From Planctomycetota bacterium (GTDB lineage: Bacteria > Planctomycetota > Planctomycetia > Gemmatales > Gemmataceae), in contig JAKBAI010000025.1 of NCBI GenBank assembly GCA_021809185.1, forward strand, positions 1 to 34,209: DNA of 34,209 nucleotides, written 5' to 3'. Below the pieces are notes generated by a model. That model was not told where the DNA came from, ran no database searches, and was given only the letters and a program-made list of their open reading frames with translations. Each line of letters begins with the position of its first letter. The stretch's first letter is position 1. Positions 1-7,577 of this stretch are shown here, one piece after another. Position numbers and translations under genes: made by a program.

Positions 1-1
1 T

Positions 2-379
2 GTTTTTGCTAAATCTTTTGGTATCTCGAAAGCATCTTTAGAAGGAGAACGACTGGTAAAAGATCGTTTCATGGGCTTTGCAAAATCTTGGCAAGATTAT
101 ATGAATACTCTGAAATCTCCATCCACCGCGTTATCTATTGATAACCTTCTTAGCGTCCCATCAAGTCAAGATCAAACGGGAACTGATGGAAACATGAATG
201 GTGGGAATCTTCCAGGCGGAGGAATGAACCCCGGTTTTCGTCCTAACTTTGGAGGCAATCGTGGTCCTAGAGGGAACGGCGGCGGATTTCGTCCACCGGG
301 TATGGGTGGCGGCGGATTTCGTCCACCGGGTATGGGCGGTGGCGGTAGAGGCGGACGAGGACGACCCCCTGGAAGATAA
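2..379 (+). CDS. C-terminal part of a glycine/arginine-rich protein, truncated by the left window edge
   Basis: The reading frame is open from base 2 to the TAA at 377-379, so this is probably the last ~125 codons of a longer gene. The ATG at 71 has no ribosome binding site at normal spacing; the AGGAG at 42-46 is too far away. The first ~55 residues are ordinary and include the stretch SWQDYMNTL. The rest is a low-complexity tail rich in Gly, Arg, Pro and Phe. It contains a ten-residue unit, GGGFRPPGMG, encoded twice in tandem (278-307 and 308-337), and ends in RGGRGRPPGR. Such RGG-like tails are usually disordered and may bind nucleic acid or surfaces. I do not recognise the family, and its function cannot be stated from this fragment. 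A strong terminator follows 90 bp downstream. Confidence 0.7.
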   Translation, partial: VFAKSFGISKASLEGERLVKDRFMGFAKSWQDYMNTLKSPSTALSIDNLLSVPSSQDQTGTDGNMNGGNLPGGGMNPGFRPNFGGNRGPRGNGGGFRPPGMGGGGFRPPGMGGGGRGGRGRPPGR

Positions 380-469
380 TACCCAAATCTTTCTTTAATA
401 AACGAGCAGTTACTAAAAAATGAATTTTCCATTCTTGTAATGCTCTAGATCATTTGATTATATTTTTTT

Positions 470-498
470 CAGGAGACGAAAGTCTCCTGATTTTTTTT
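470..498 (+). terminator. Rho-independent terminator of the gly-rich gene
   Basis: A perfect 8-bp stem, CAGGAGAC/GTCTCCTG (470-477 and 482-489), closes on a GAAA tetraloop. A run of eight T follows at 491-498. The layout is that of a classical intrinsic terminator on the plus strand, and it ends the transcript of the gene stopping at 379. Confidence 0.9.
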
Positions 499-557
499 AC
501 CCATAAAGCAGTGCCAACAATATTTCTTATTAGATATGAATCGTCCGGTGTGTGGGA

Positions 558-585
558 ATTGTGAGCTAGCCCGGTGAGTGAACGC
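558..585. repeat. Left copy of a 28-bp direct repeat bracketing the repeat island
   Basis: These 28 bases, which include the core GAGCTAGCCCGGTGAGTG, recur identically and in the same orientation at 1833-1860. The two copies lie about 1.28 kb apart on either side of the orfA fragment and tandem arrays. They are either the ends of one mobile or recombining segment, or two copies of a dispersed genomic repeat. The window alone cannot separate these. Confidence 0.85.
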
Positions 586-612
586 GAAAAAGAATCAGGG
601 GAGACTCACGTC

Positions 613-700
613 CCCCGCTCGCCTTGATGCGGGGATCGCTGGGAGCGCGGGCGTCTCACCCGCACTCGATGTTTGCGGCCATGATGGCCGCGCTCCCAGC
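613..700. repeat. GC-rich composite inverted repeat with nested hairpins
   Basis: Two perfect 13-bp arms, GCTGGGAGCGCGG (638-650) and CCGCGCTCCCAGC (688-700), enclose a 37-bp interior. Within the interior, GCGGCCA/TGGCCGC (675-681 and 685-691) forms a second perfect hairpin with a TGA loop. A CCCCGC/GCGGGG pair lies just to the left. The segment is much richer in GC than the surrounding DNA and has no convincing coding content. It resembles dispersed palindromic intergenic repeats; no function is visible. Confidence 0.75.
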
Positions 701-765
701 ACCGATCTAAAAATCTCGAAGGCGATAGTAACTCATGATCCGGATCGACTTGCTGACGCTTTCAC

Positions 766-1059
766 TCATAAGAACTCCGCAACTTTTGATCTCAACCATT
801 CCAATTCCATTTTGAGTCTGTCAATCTGTTCATGCAGTTCCGCTTGTTGCTCCTGCTGTTGTTTGAGTTCACTCGCTTGAGGCGGTCCGGCAAACAGAGT
901 TGCGGCCTCTTCGTTCATCTGTTTTTTCCACGTTTGCACTAACTTGGCATGAACCTCAAACTGCTCAGCCACCTGACGGAGTGTTTGATCCCCTTTGATC
1001 GCTGCTAATGCCACTTGAGCCTTGAAATCCGGCGAATGCACCCGCGGACTTTTTTTCAT
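766..1059 (-). CDS. Orphan IS3-family transposase OrfA (helix-turn-helix subunit)
   Basis: The 97-residue product has the N-terminal HTH_Tnp_1 fold of IS3-family OrfA proteins. Residues ~8-50 contain SPDFKAQVALAAI, then TLRQVAEQFEVHAKLVQTWKK, the recognition-helix region. Residues ~63-95 form a leucine-zipper-like coil, HEQIDRLKMELEWLRSK, as expected for OrfA. A strong Shine-Dalgarno, GGAGGTGAG, sits just upstream of the ATG at 1059. In an intact element OrfA is joined by frameshifting to OrfB, which carries the DDE integrase. Here no OrfB follows: after the TGA only ~20 open codons remain before the GC-rich inverted repeat. OrfA alone cannot catalyse transposition, so this is a truncated IS remnant. 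Its intact reading frame and ribosome site suggest either recent loss of OrfB or continued expression. Confidence 0.8.
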   Translation of the reverse strand: MKKSPRVHSPDFKAQVALAAIKGDQTLRQVAEQFEVHAKLVQTWKKQMNEEAATLFAGPPQASELKQQQEQQAELHEQIDRLKMELEWLRSKVAEFL

Positions 1060-1125
1060 GTCTCACCTCCTCATCTGACACCAATTGTTACAACCAAAAA
1101 GGGAGTTCTCTCCGTGGTACATTCC

Positions 1126-1246
1126 ATACCAGGGGTGTGGGGTTTCTATACCAGGGGTGTGGGGTTTCTATACCAGGGGTGTGGGGTTTCTATACCAGGG
1201 GTGTGGGTTTCCATACCAGGGGTGTGGGTTTCCATACCAGGGGTTA
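1126..1246. repeat. 21/22-bp tandem repeat array, about 5.5 copies
   Basis: Three 22-bp units (ATACCAGGGGTGTGGGGTTTCT) start at 1126, 1148 and 1170. Two 21-bp units, lacking one G and ending in TTTCC, start at 1192 and 1213. A partial sixth unit starts at 1234. There are no unique spacers, so this is not a CRISPR array. The shift from 22 to 21 bp shows that the array does not keep a reading frame. The core CCAGGGGT is also the left arm of the hairpin in the 69-bp array to the right, so the two arrays share a sequence ancestry. Confidence 0.9.
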
Positions 1247-1250
1247 CGTC

Positions 1251-1391
1251 GTCGCTCCGCGACTCCTCACCCCTGGCTACCGTCCAGCACCCCTCCGGGG
1301 TGCATTGGAGGTGGGTTACCATACGTAGTATGAGCAAAGATCCACGGATTTGTGTAAGCACCTCTTGCACAAAAGATGCGACGCTGTCGCA
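1251..1391. repeat. Cluster of short palindromes with 3-nt loops (REP-like)
   Basis: Three perfect hairpins lie in this stretch. GTCGC-TCC-GCGAC is at 1251-1263, GCACCCC-TCC-GGGGTGC at 1287-1303, and TGCGAC-GCT-GTCGCA at 1377-1391. All have stems of 5-7 bp and exactly three loop bases, the same architecture as the hairpins in the neighbouring 69-bp units. They resemble REP-like intergenic palindromes. No REP-associated transposase is present in the window. Confidence 0.65.
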
Positions 1392-1404
1392 CCTTTCGCC
1401 TTGG

Positions 1405-1756
1405 TTCGACGTTTTCACGCCGGAGGCGTGTCGGACTGTAGCCAGGGGTGAAACCCCTGGAACGGATTGGAACGGATACGATGTTCGACGTTTTCACGCC
1501 GGAGGCGTGTCGGCCTGTACCCAGGGGTGAAACCCCTGGAACGGATACAAAGTTCGACGTTTTCACGCCGGAGGCGTGTCGGCCTGTACCCAGGGGTGAA
1601 ACCCCTGGAACGGATACAAAGTTCGACGTTTTCACGCCGGAGGCGTGTCGGCCTGTACCCAGGGGTGAAACCCCTGGAACGGATACAAAGTTCGACGTTT
1701 TCACGCCGGAGGCGTGTCGGCCTGTACCCAGGGGTGAAACCCCTGGAACGGATACA
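1405..1756. repeat. 69-bp tandem repeat array, five copies, each with two hairpins
   Basis: Units start at 1405, 1484, 1553, 1622 and 1691. The first is 79 bp because of a 10-bp insertion that repeats GGAACGG. Units 2-4 are identical and 69 bp long, and the fifth ends at about 1756. Each unit carries CACGCC-GGA-GGCGTG and CCAGGGGT-GAA-ACCCCTGG, both perfect hairpins with 3-nt loops. Because 69 is a multiple of three, reading frames stay open across the array on both strands. These are a consequence of the period, not genes. Identical inner units suggest recent expansion by slippage or unequal crossing-over. Confidence 0.93.
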
Positions 1757-1832
1757 CCCCACCGGGCTATGGTGGCCCCCATTGTCAATAACAAAAAACT
1801 CTGTCCGAAAACTCCTTTTTGAGCTTGCGGGG

Positions 1833-1860
1833 ATTGTGAGCTAGCCCGGTGAGTGAACGC
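1833..1860. repeat. Right copy of the 28-bp direct repeat
   Basis: This is identical to 558-585 in sequence and orientation. It ends three bases before the A-run that forms the U-tract of the minus-strand terminator at 1864-1908, so the island stops exactly where the next gene's transcription unit ends. Confidence 0.85.
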
Positions 1861-1863
1861 TCG

Positions 1864-1908
1864 AAAAAAAATCCCCAACTCAAAATCAGAAAAGATTTTG
1901 AGTTGGGG
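1864..1908 (-). terminator. Rho-independent terminator of the pseudopilin-like gene
   Basis: A perfect 15-bp stem, CCCCAACTCAAAATC with GATTTTGAGTTGGGG (1873-1887 and 1894-1908), has a 6-nt loop. On the minus strand it is followed by ATTTTTTT (complement of 1864-1872). It lies 33 bp past the stop codon of the gene at 1941-6215. Confidence 0.9.
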
Positions 1909-1940
1909 GGAGTTTGTAAGGCTTGCTAACTTAGTCAAGG

Positions 1941-4900
1941 TCAATTGGTATTATAAAGCACATTCACATAAGGAACCACTGCGGAGTAATTTGGCTGGCG
2001 ATAATCGAAATTCGGTTGTGGTCCAGGATTCCCTTGCATTGCATTGTAAATTTGCAAATTACAACCATAGGAGTGATAATTTTTCACCGGTGAAAGTTGG
2101 AGCACCCCGCCCCCCAGATCGTTTCCAGCCAAATTCGGAGTAATATAACTCGTATTTATTACCTGAACAATTTCTTGATTGGCTCCAATATCCAAAAGCA
2201 TGGTAGCCCCTTTTGTCAAACTCCAGTAGGTATTATCATAATAGCCATAAAGATTACCGTTACTGTCAACCCCTTGTGCAGGAATACGAACATAAATCGG
2301 TTGACCGCTCGCTCCGTTCGTCGTTGGGTTTATATTGGTGACCAAGGGGGTATTCGTTGTGGGGGAAGGTACCAGATCCAAAGAGAAATGAACCGGCTTT
2401 GGTCCCTGCGTACGCAAATTCGTATCGTTGATATAATCGATCGATAGATTGGTTCGATCGATCACCGCAAAGAATTTTGGACGCGCTAGGCTGCCATCGA
2501 TATATCCCAATTCAGGACCAAGCTGACCCGTTGAAGCCGTATATTCAAAAAATCCAACCGTGCAGATTAAACCAAAACAGTTACTGCGTGTCGTCAGGTT
2601 ATTAAACACTTTGGTCAACAGCTCATTTTGTAGATAAGGATGAGTTGTGCTGCCAACGGGGCCGAATAACCCGGGTTGAAGGATGGAAGTTTCTGCACCG
2701 ATCTGATTTTGATACGGCGAAGTTCCAAAACTGGAAGCGGCAGGCGAATACGGAACCGGCAAGCCATAAAACGGTTTATCTCCAAGGGAAGGCACTCCAT
2801 TAGGTGTACGCCAAGACATAATATTACTAAATGCTGTTTGAATGGTCGTTGAAGTAAATTGATTAGGTCCAGGCCCGGAAAATTGCGGATCGGCGACAGC
2901 TTGTAGGATCTGCTGATCCCAGATCGTATTAATATTAACACGTCCAGGTACCCGCCCACCAAAGCTCATTCCCAAAGTCTGATTTCGAACTTTGAGTAAA
3001 CCTAAAGCTCGATACAAGACAAACTGATCGGTCAAAACCGCATTCGTCGTGGCACTAGCCCCTCCGCCTGCAACGGGAGCCATATTATTTACCCAGTTCG
3101 CTAGGTGTTGGAAACTATTGGCTCTAGTTACCGCCCCTGTTCCTGTTATAAACTGCTGCGTAAGCCGATGTGGCGGGAAACAGGATACTTGGAAAAGTTC
3201 AATAGGACTAATCAACATTCGATCTAAGTGAGTCAACCATAGATAGGGACTATCAGGAGCGGTGGTCATCGTGGTGGTATTCGCCCCTTTATTGGTTGCA
3301 GCGAAAGTATTGATGCAAGCTCCACCCACAGAAGCACCAATCGACTGCACATACCGGTTCGGACTAGCGGCATAAGGCTGAGTGCGGCCATAAGAATATT
3401 GTTGAGTATAGGGGATTTGCGACATATTCGGGCCATTTTGGGTATACTGCCGACTATCATACATCTGCGTTTGTAAGGTCTGCACAAAGTCGACCGTTAC
3501 ATAAGGATTATAAGTAGGTCCAGGGGTACCATTGAATGGGAGATGGGGACATAGCAATCGGCGCAAAATGAGTGTAGGAGGAGTTGGAGCATTCATGGTA
3601 TTCAACGGCACCGAATACATCATCGAATTGGTATAAGTTCCCATAGCGCTTTCGGGGAAAAATGCATTTATTGCAGCTCCTGTTCCCATTTGCACTGGGA
3701 GATTCTTTTGCGGACCGATCACCCAGAAACCGTTCGTCCCTGTTGGTGCTGCTGAGGTTGCGGGCATTACAGCAAAATTGCTTGCCGCGTTCGTTAAGGA
3801 AGGAATGGTGTTGTACTGAGCTGGTGTTAAGCTACAATGCCCATCCGTATTCGTTGGGATTTGCAACTGTGTATCTGGAGTCTGAGTCAAAATCATCTGA
3901 TACCCACTGTTGCCATTCCAGTAAAGCGGCGCCCCTCCCTGATTGGAAAGTGTAGCGACGGTTCCACCTGTTGGAGATAATGGATTATAAAGTTCTGCAA
4001 ATACTAGTACCTGATACGGTTTAGTAGCGGTTTGCATCATGGTCATTGGATTCATTGGGAATGGATCGGTTGGATCATTTCGCCAGGTCGTATAAACCTC
4101 ATTAATCACCAAGCGAACCATTTCCGTCCCGTAGACAGGTAGCTCTGTTGCAAGAGCAGGATTCCAATAAAACACCGTAATGTAATCATCGGGATCGATA
4201 AAATCAACAATATTCACCGCGAGCTGAGCCAACCACCGCAAAGCATTGTATTGCGGGCTTCCCTGAGTGCTGAGAATGGCCGTAATCTGGGTTGGACTAA
4301 CACCGAGACAGCTCACCACTAGACGATTATAAATATCCTGAGCAAATCGCTGGCGATCTTGCAAAGCCATTGTATAACTCGCCACGGTTACGTTATTGGG
4401 TGTTTCGTATAGAGAAGACAATCCCTGAGTTCGATAATCGGCTAAAGAACGATTCAGATCAATCGCTTCAAATCCGGAAGCTAAGGCGATCGAGTTAAAA
4501 TTGGGGCTGAAATCCCCTGTGGGCGCACCCGGAGGCGATGTTAATGAAGGAAATGGAATTGGGGAGGAAACCATAGGCTGATTTGTATTCGCTGCTAAGT
4601 TATATGAAAATCCACTGACATTTGTTTGCCAGGGGGTCAACCCAGTGCGATCCAGATCGTTGCTTAAAGGCGTAATCAAAAAGCGAGGATTAGATCCGTT
4701 CGTTCCAGGAACATAATTGGCCCCAAGCACTCCGCCTGGTCCTTCTGCCTGAACTAATTCCGATTGATCATAATCGACCTGATCATAATTAAATTGACTG
4801 TTCAAAAAGGCTAAATTCGAATTACCAAAATGTCTGTTCGAAAGAAAACCATAGGGTAACGCGAACTGGCTTCCCAAAGTCGGTAACGATCGATTAAGAT

Positions 4901-6215
4901 AAGGATTGTAAAATAAAGGGTGATTCAGATTTTCTGGATATTGGCCGCCCTGATAACTGCTTGGAAAAGTAGGCCAAGTCTGAATTCCTGCAGGGAGCTG
5001 AATCACTTGAGTCGCGCCAGGATTGGTCATCGGTGATCCATCCAGATCTCCGTAAGCATAAGGTTGCGCGGGGTAGCCACCTGTAATGAGATTAGGAACT
5101 GTGCCGGGGTGAGGCTCAAAAGCTTTATACGGTTGTGCTGGATTGGTTGTCATTCCTGAGGTAGTTGATGGCCCGTATCGTCCCAATGTTGGCGCGGAGC
5201 TTGAACGCAATAAATTATTCGAAGTGACCCCCGATGGGTTGATCACCTGTTTCAAACTCATTTCCCATGGTCCCCAACCCTGATTCGATACCTGGGTTCC
5301 TGGATTGATGGGGACGTTCCCAGCAACATTCACATTGATTCGCCCATCTAAATCAAACAATAATGGTGCGATTAAAGGCCGATAAGTTACCCCATTATAG
5401 GTAACCAAGGGGAGCTGAACATCGATCCAAACACTATCGTACTGTTGAACCATTTTATTAGGAAGATTTTCAACATCCCCATACGTTCCATCCGAATTGA
5501 AATTCGGAGGAGGGAAATTAGGATGTTCCGCTGGGTGCGGTCTTAAAGTTTGAAAGGGGGTTATAGATCCTGTATTCCAAGAACTTGTATTATAGGAACG
5601 ATCATAAGAGGGATTTAGAACTCTACCCGTTGATGGCTGAATGGTTGCTAGAAAAAGGTTATTGTTATCTGGATAAGTATAATTCGCATTTTTGGGTATA
5701 TAAGTACCTGGAGATCCAAAAGTCGAAGCTGCCGATCGCCCGAAAGATTCCGGATAGACATTGCTTCCCGCATAACGCACGGCGAAGGGGCTTTGATTGG
5801 GACTATAATTCCCGGTCACGGAAAAAGGTATTGATCCTACCCCATTGTATGGGATCGTATTCTGATTTGTCCCTAAGGGTTGCAATGAATTCCAGCCATA
5901 CATCGATCGCGCCAGACCATGCCCGTAGATCTTATTCTGGATCGTCGCCGGGTTTTGGTTCGATGATGGACTATCATCTACATCATAGATTATCGATCCG
6001 AGAATCTGATTGATCATCGTATCGGTTAAAAACGGGAGGGTTGTAGAGTTTCTATTCTGACGCGCTTCACGCCAGATTCGAGAGGCATTCGCCTCATTTT
6101 CAGCGTAGAGCACAAAGGCGAGACCAACGACCGCAAACAGAGTAAGCATCGATAGAACGACCAGCAAAATTACCCCGCTCCGCTTTCTCCGAGCTGTATT
6201 ATTGCGTATCCACAT
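1941..6215 (-). CDS. Very large (1424-residue) surface or secreted protein with pseudopilin-like N-terminus
   Basis: The N-terminus reads RRKRSG followed by VILLVVLSMLTLFAVVGLAFVL. This is a basic stretch, a candidate prepilin-peptidase Gly14, and one long hydrophobic helix (~15-37). The position-5 glutamate of major pilins is absent, as is typical of GspK/PilX-type minor pseudopilins. Two GspK-like motifs are visible: DGRINVNVAG at ~290-299 and GRVNINT at ~1090. The rest is rich in Asn, Gln, Pro, Thr, Tyr and Gly with few charges, like an exported surface protein. Ordinary GspK proteins are a few hundred residues, so this one is several times longer. The start is supported by AGGAG nine bases upstream of the ATG at 6215. 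The gene stands alone, with a 1.36-kb gap upstream and its own terminator. The pseudopilin assignment rests on the N-terminus and the two motifs. The rest is not recognised. Confidence 0.8.
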   Translation of the reverse strand: MWIRNNTARRKRSGVILLVVLSMLTLFAVVGLAFVLYAENEANASRIWREARQNRNSTTLPFLTDTMINQILGSIIYDVDDSPSSNQNPATIQNKIYGHGLARSMYGWNSLQPLGTNQNTIPYNGVGSIPFSVTGNYSPNQSPFAVRYAGSNVYPESFGRSAASTFGSPGTYIPKNANYTYPDNNNLFLATIQPSTGRVLNPSYDRSYNTSSWNTGSITPFQTLRPHPAEHPNFPPPNFNSDGTYGDVENLPNKMVQQYDSVWIDVQLPLVTYNGVTYRPLIAPLLFDLDGRINVNVAGNVPINPGTQVSNQGWGPWEMSLKQVINPSGVTSNNLLRSSSAPTLGRYGPSTTSGMTTNPAQPYKAFEPHPGTVPNLITGGYPAQPYAYGDLDGSPMTNPGATQVIQLPAGIQTWPTFPSSYQGGQYPENLNHPLFYNPYLNRSLPTLGSQFALPYGFLSNRHFGNSNLAFLNSQFNYDQVDYDQSELVQAEGPGGVLGANYVPGTNGSNPRFLITPLSNDLDRTGLTPWQTNVSGFSYNLAANTNQPMVSSPIPFPSLTSPPGAPTGDFSPNFNSIALASGFEAIDLNRSLADYRTQGLSSLYETPNNVTVASYTMALQDRQRFAQDIYNRLVVSCLGVSPTQITAILSTQGSPQYNALRWLAQLAVNIVDFIDPDDYITVFYWNPALATELPVYGTEMVRLVINEVYTTWRNDPTDPFPMNPMTMMQTATKPYQVLVFAELYNPLSPTGGTVATLSNQGGAPLYWNGNSGYQMILTQTPDTQLQIPTNTDGHCSLTPAQYNTIPSLTNAASNFAVMPATSAAPTGTNGFWVIGPQKNLPVQMGTGAAINAFFPESAMGTYTNSMMYSVPLNTMNAPTPPTLILRRLLCPHLPFNGTPGPTYNPYVTVDFVQTLQTQMYDSRQYTQNGPNMSQIPYTQQYSYGRTQPYAASPNRYVQSIGASVGGACINTFAATNKGANTTTMTTAPDSPYLWLTHLDRMLISPIELFQVSCFPPHRLTQQFITGTGAVTRANSFQHLANWVNNMAPVAGGGASATTNAVLTDQFVLYRALGLLKVRNQTLGMSFGGRVPGRVNINTIWDQQILQAVADPQFSGPGPNQFTSTTIQTAFSNIMSWRTPNGVPSLGDKPFYGLPVPYSPAASSFGTSPYQNQIGAETSILQPGLFGPVGSTTHPYLQNELLTKVFNNLTTRSNCFGLICTVGFFEYTASTGQLGPELGYIDGSLARPKFFAVIDRTNLSIDYINDTNLRTQGPKPVHFSLDLVPSPTTNTPLVTNINPTTNGASGQPIYVRIPAQGVDSNGNLYGYYDNTYWSLTKGATMLLDIGANQEIVQVINTSYITPNLAGNDLGGGVLQLSPVKNYHSYGCNLQIYNAMQGNPGPQPNFDYRQPNYSAVVPYVNVLYNTN

Positions 6216-7517
6216 ACCACCATACTCCTGATTTAATCTCGTAAATCAATTTCTAAACTTTAGGTCCGAACTTTGTTTAACCTTTTCGTTTCTTTTTACA
6301 GAAGTTAAAACAAAAATCCCCAGAAATGCCGATTCCGCTAATCCATTATTTGATTTTACCTTGATAGAACGTCAAATGGACTTCAAATTATCTATTATCC
6401 TGATTACTATCCTAATTCCAAAACTTAAAATTCTTCCAATAAGAGGATTCATGTCTTGTTAGGCTCTCATTTATTTTGATTATCGCATGAAGTTGACTAT
6501 AAATCAAATTTCCGTTCACGGAGTTCGATTCCTTCTTCAAATTTCAGTTCAAAAAAAGTTTGATTTTTTCCTGAGATTGCCAAGACTAATTTTGAAATAA
6601 CCCAAAAATTGTTATGAATCGTGCCAAAATCGAAGTCTTATCTCGTTTTTTTATGCTCGAAGCGAAAGGGATTTATTTTCGTTCTTCTCGTTTATCTAGA
6701 TCTCTTTATTTCATAAATCGATCTTAACCACAGTTCGCAAACAGAGTGTCCAGCTTTCATTATTCACCAAGTAGACTATCGGTTTGAAAGTGGGATTTCT
6801 CCCAAATGGAAAACTGTTTCAATTCAACAAATCGAAGGGAATAGTAAATTTATGGTTATCCGAATAGAATTTGGTTCAATTTAAGGGATCATACATCGGA
6901 AATTCAACAAATAACGATAGAATTTGAACGAATTTGCTGATTCCGATTTGATGCTTAAGTACGAATCAACCTTGCTCCAGACCATGCCCTTCTCAACATC
7001 TACTAGAAAACCAAATATTAACTTCATTTTTGATCTCCCATTTTTGGGCTTCCATTTTTGGGCTTCCATAGATGGCGTTTCGCAAGGTTTTCTCACCAAG
7101 AAATAGTTAGATCACTTGTGTGAGTCAATGTCCGTTCAAAGGGAGGTCGTGATTCACTAAAATGAAGTTTGAGTTTTTGACCCTCAATCTCTCATGGAGC
7201 TTCATTGAACTGGTGCTGATGATCGATTTTATCCTCTTTTTTAAAGGGGGATAAGTAATCCGTACAAAGGAATAACCTATTGGTATTTTCGGGGTTTTGA
7301 CCACTTTTCAACCGGTTTAAGCTGATTTCTTTTCGATTCTGATTTTTTTATCCCCGTTTACTGGCTCTAGATTTGGGAACACAGAATCGGCAAAAACTCC
7401 CTCAACCGAAACTTATCAAAAAGAGGCCATAAACTTTAAATAACCAAAGAGAATTGAAATAGAAATAGATTAATACACAAAAAGCAAACAGTTTAAGTTG
7501 CCATCTGCATAAAAGAA
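6216..7517. other. Long AT-rich intergenic region, no gene recognised
   Basis: About 1.3 kb separates the pseudopilin-like gene from the terminator of the MFS gene. Short ORFs at 6881-7099 (minus) and 6924-7106 (plus) overlap each other, lack ribosome sites and resemble no family I know. A 14-bp unit, CCATTTTTGGGCTT, is repeated in tandem at 7038-7051 and 7052-7065. The promoter of the gene at 1941-6215 must lie at the left end, but I cannot single out boxes in such AT-rich DNA. Confidence 0.5.
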
Positions 7518-7544
7518 AAGATCCTGTTCTGCCAACAGGATCTT
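7515..7544 (-). terminator. Rho-independent terminator of the MFS gene
   Basis: A perfect 11-bp stem, AAGATCCTGTT/AACAGGATCTT (7518-7528 and 7534-7544), has a 5-nt loop. On the minus strand it continues into TTCTTTT. It lies ~35 bp beyond the stop at 7578 and ends that transcript. Confidence 0.85.
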
Positions 7545-7577
7545 AAGAAAGCGAGCTAATTCCGTGGGAGGAATCGA

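Noticed and set aside
172-432. Proline-rich ORF on the minus strand
   Set aside because: It is the antisense shadow of the glycine-rich coding tail, and it runs through the gene's end.
744-806. A start of OrfB after OrfA (frame opening with MSESVSKSIR)
   Set aside because: It ends after about 20 codons and does not resemble the start of IS3 OrfB proteins.
578-880. 100-codon ORF on the plus strand starting in the 28-bp repeat
   Set aside because: It crosses the inverted repeat and is antisense to the well-supported orfA; its composition follows the repeats.
1126-1756. CRISPR array
   Set aside because: Repeats are directly adjacent with no unique spacers, and no cas genes are present.
1015-1944. 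Several long overlapping ORFs on both strands across the tandem arrays, including a 225-codon frame on the minus strand
   Set aside because: They arise because the 69-bp period is a multiple of three. The peptides are simple repeats of the array, overlap each other and lack ribosome sites.
6510-6530. tRNA T-arm-like sequence GTTCGATTCC
   Set aside because: No matching acceptor, D-arm or anticodon stem could be built around it.
6881-7106. Two overlapping short ORFs in the 1.36-kb gap
   Set aside because: They occupy opposite strands of the same DNA, with no ribosome site and no recognisable family.
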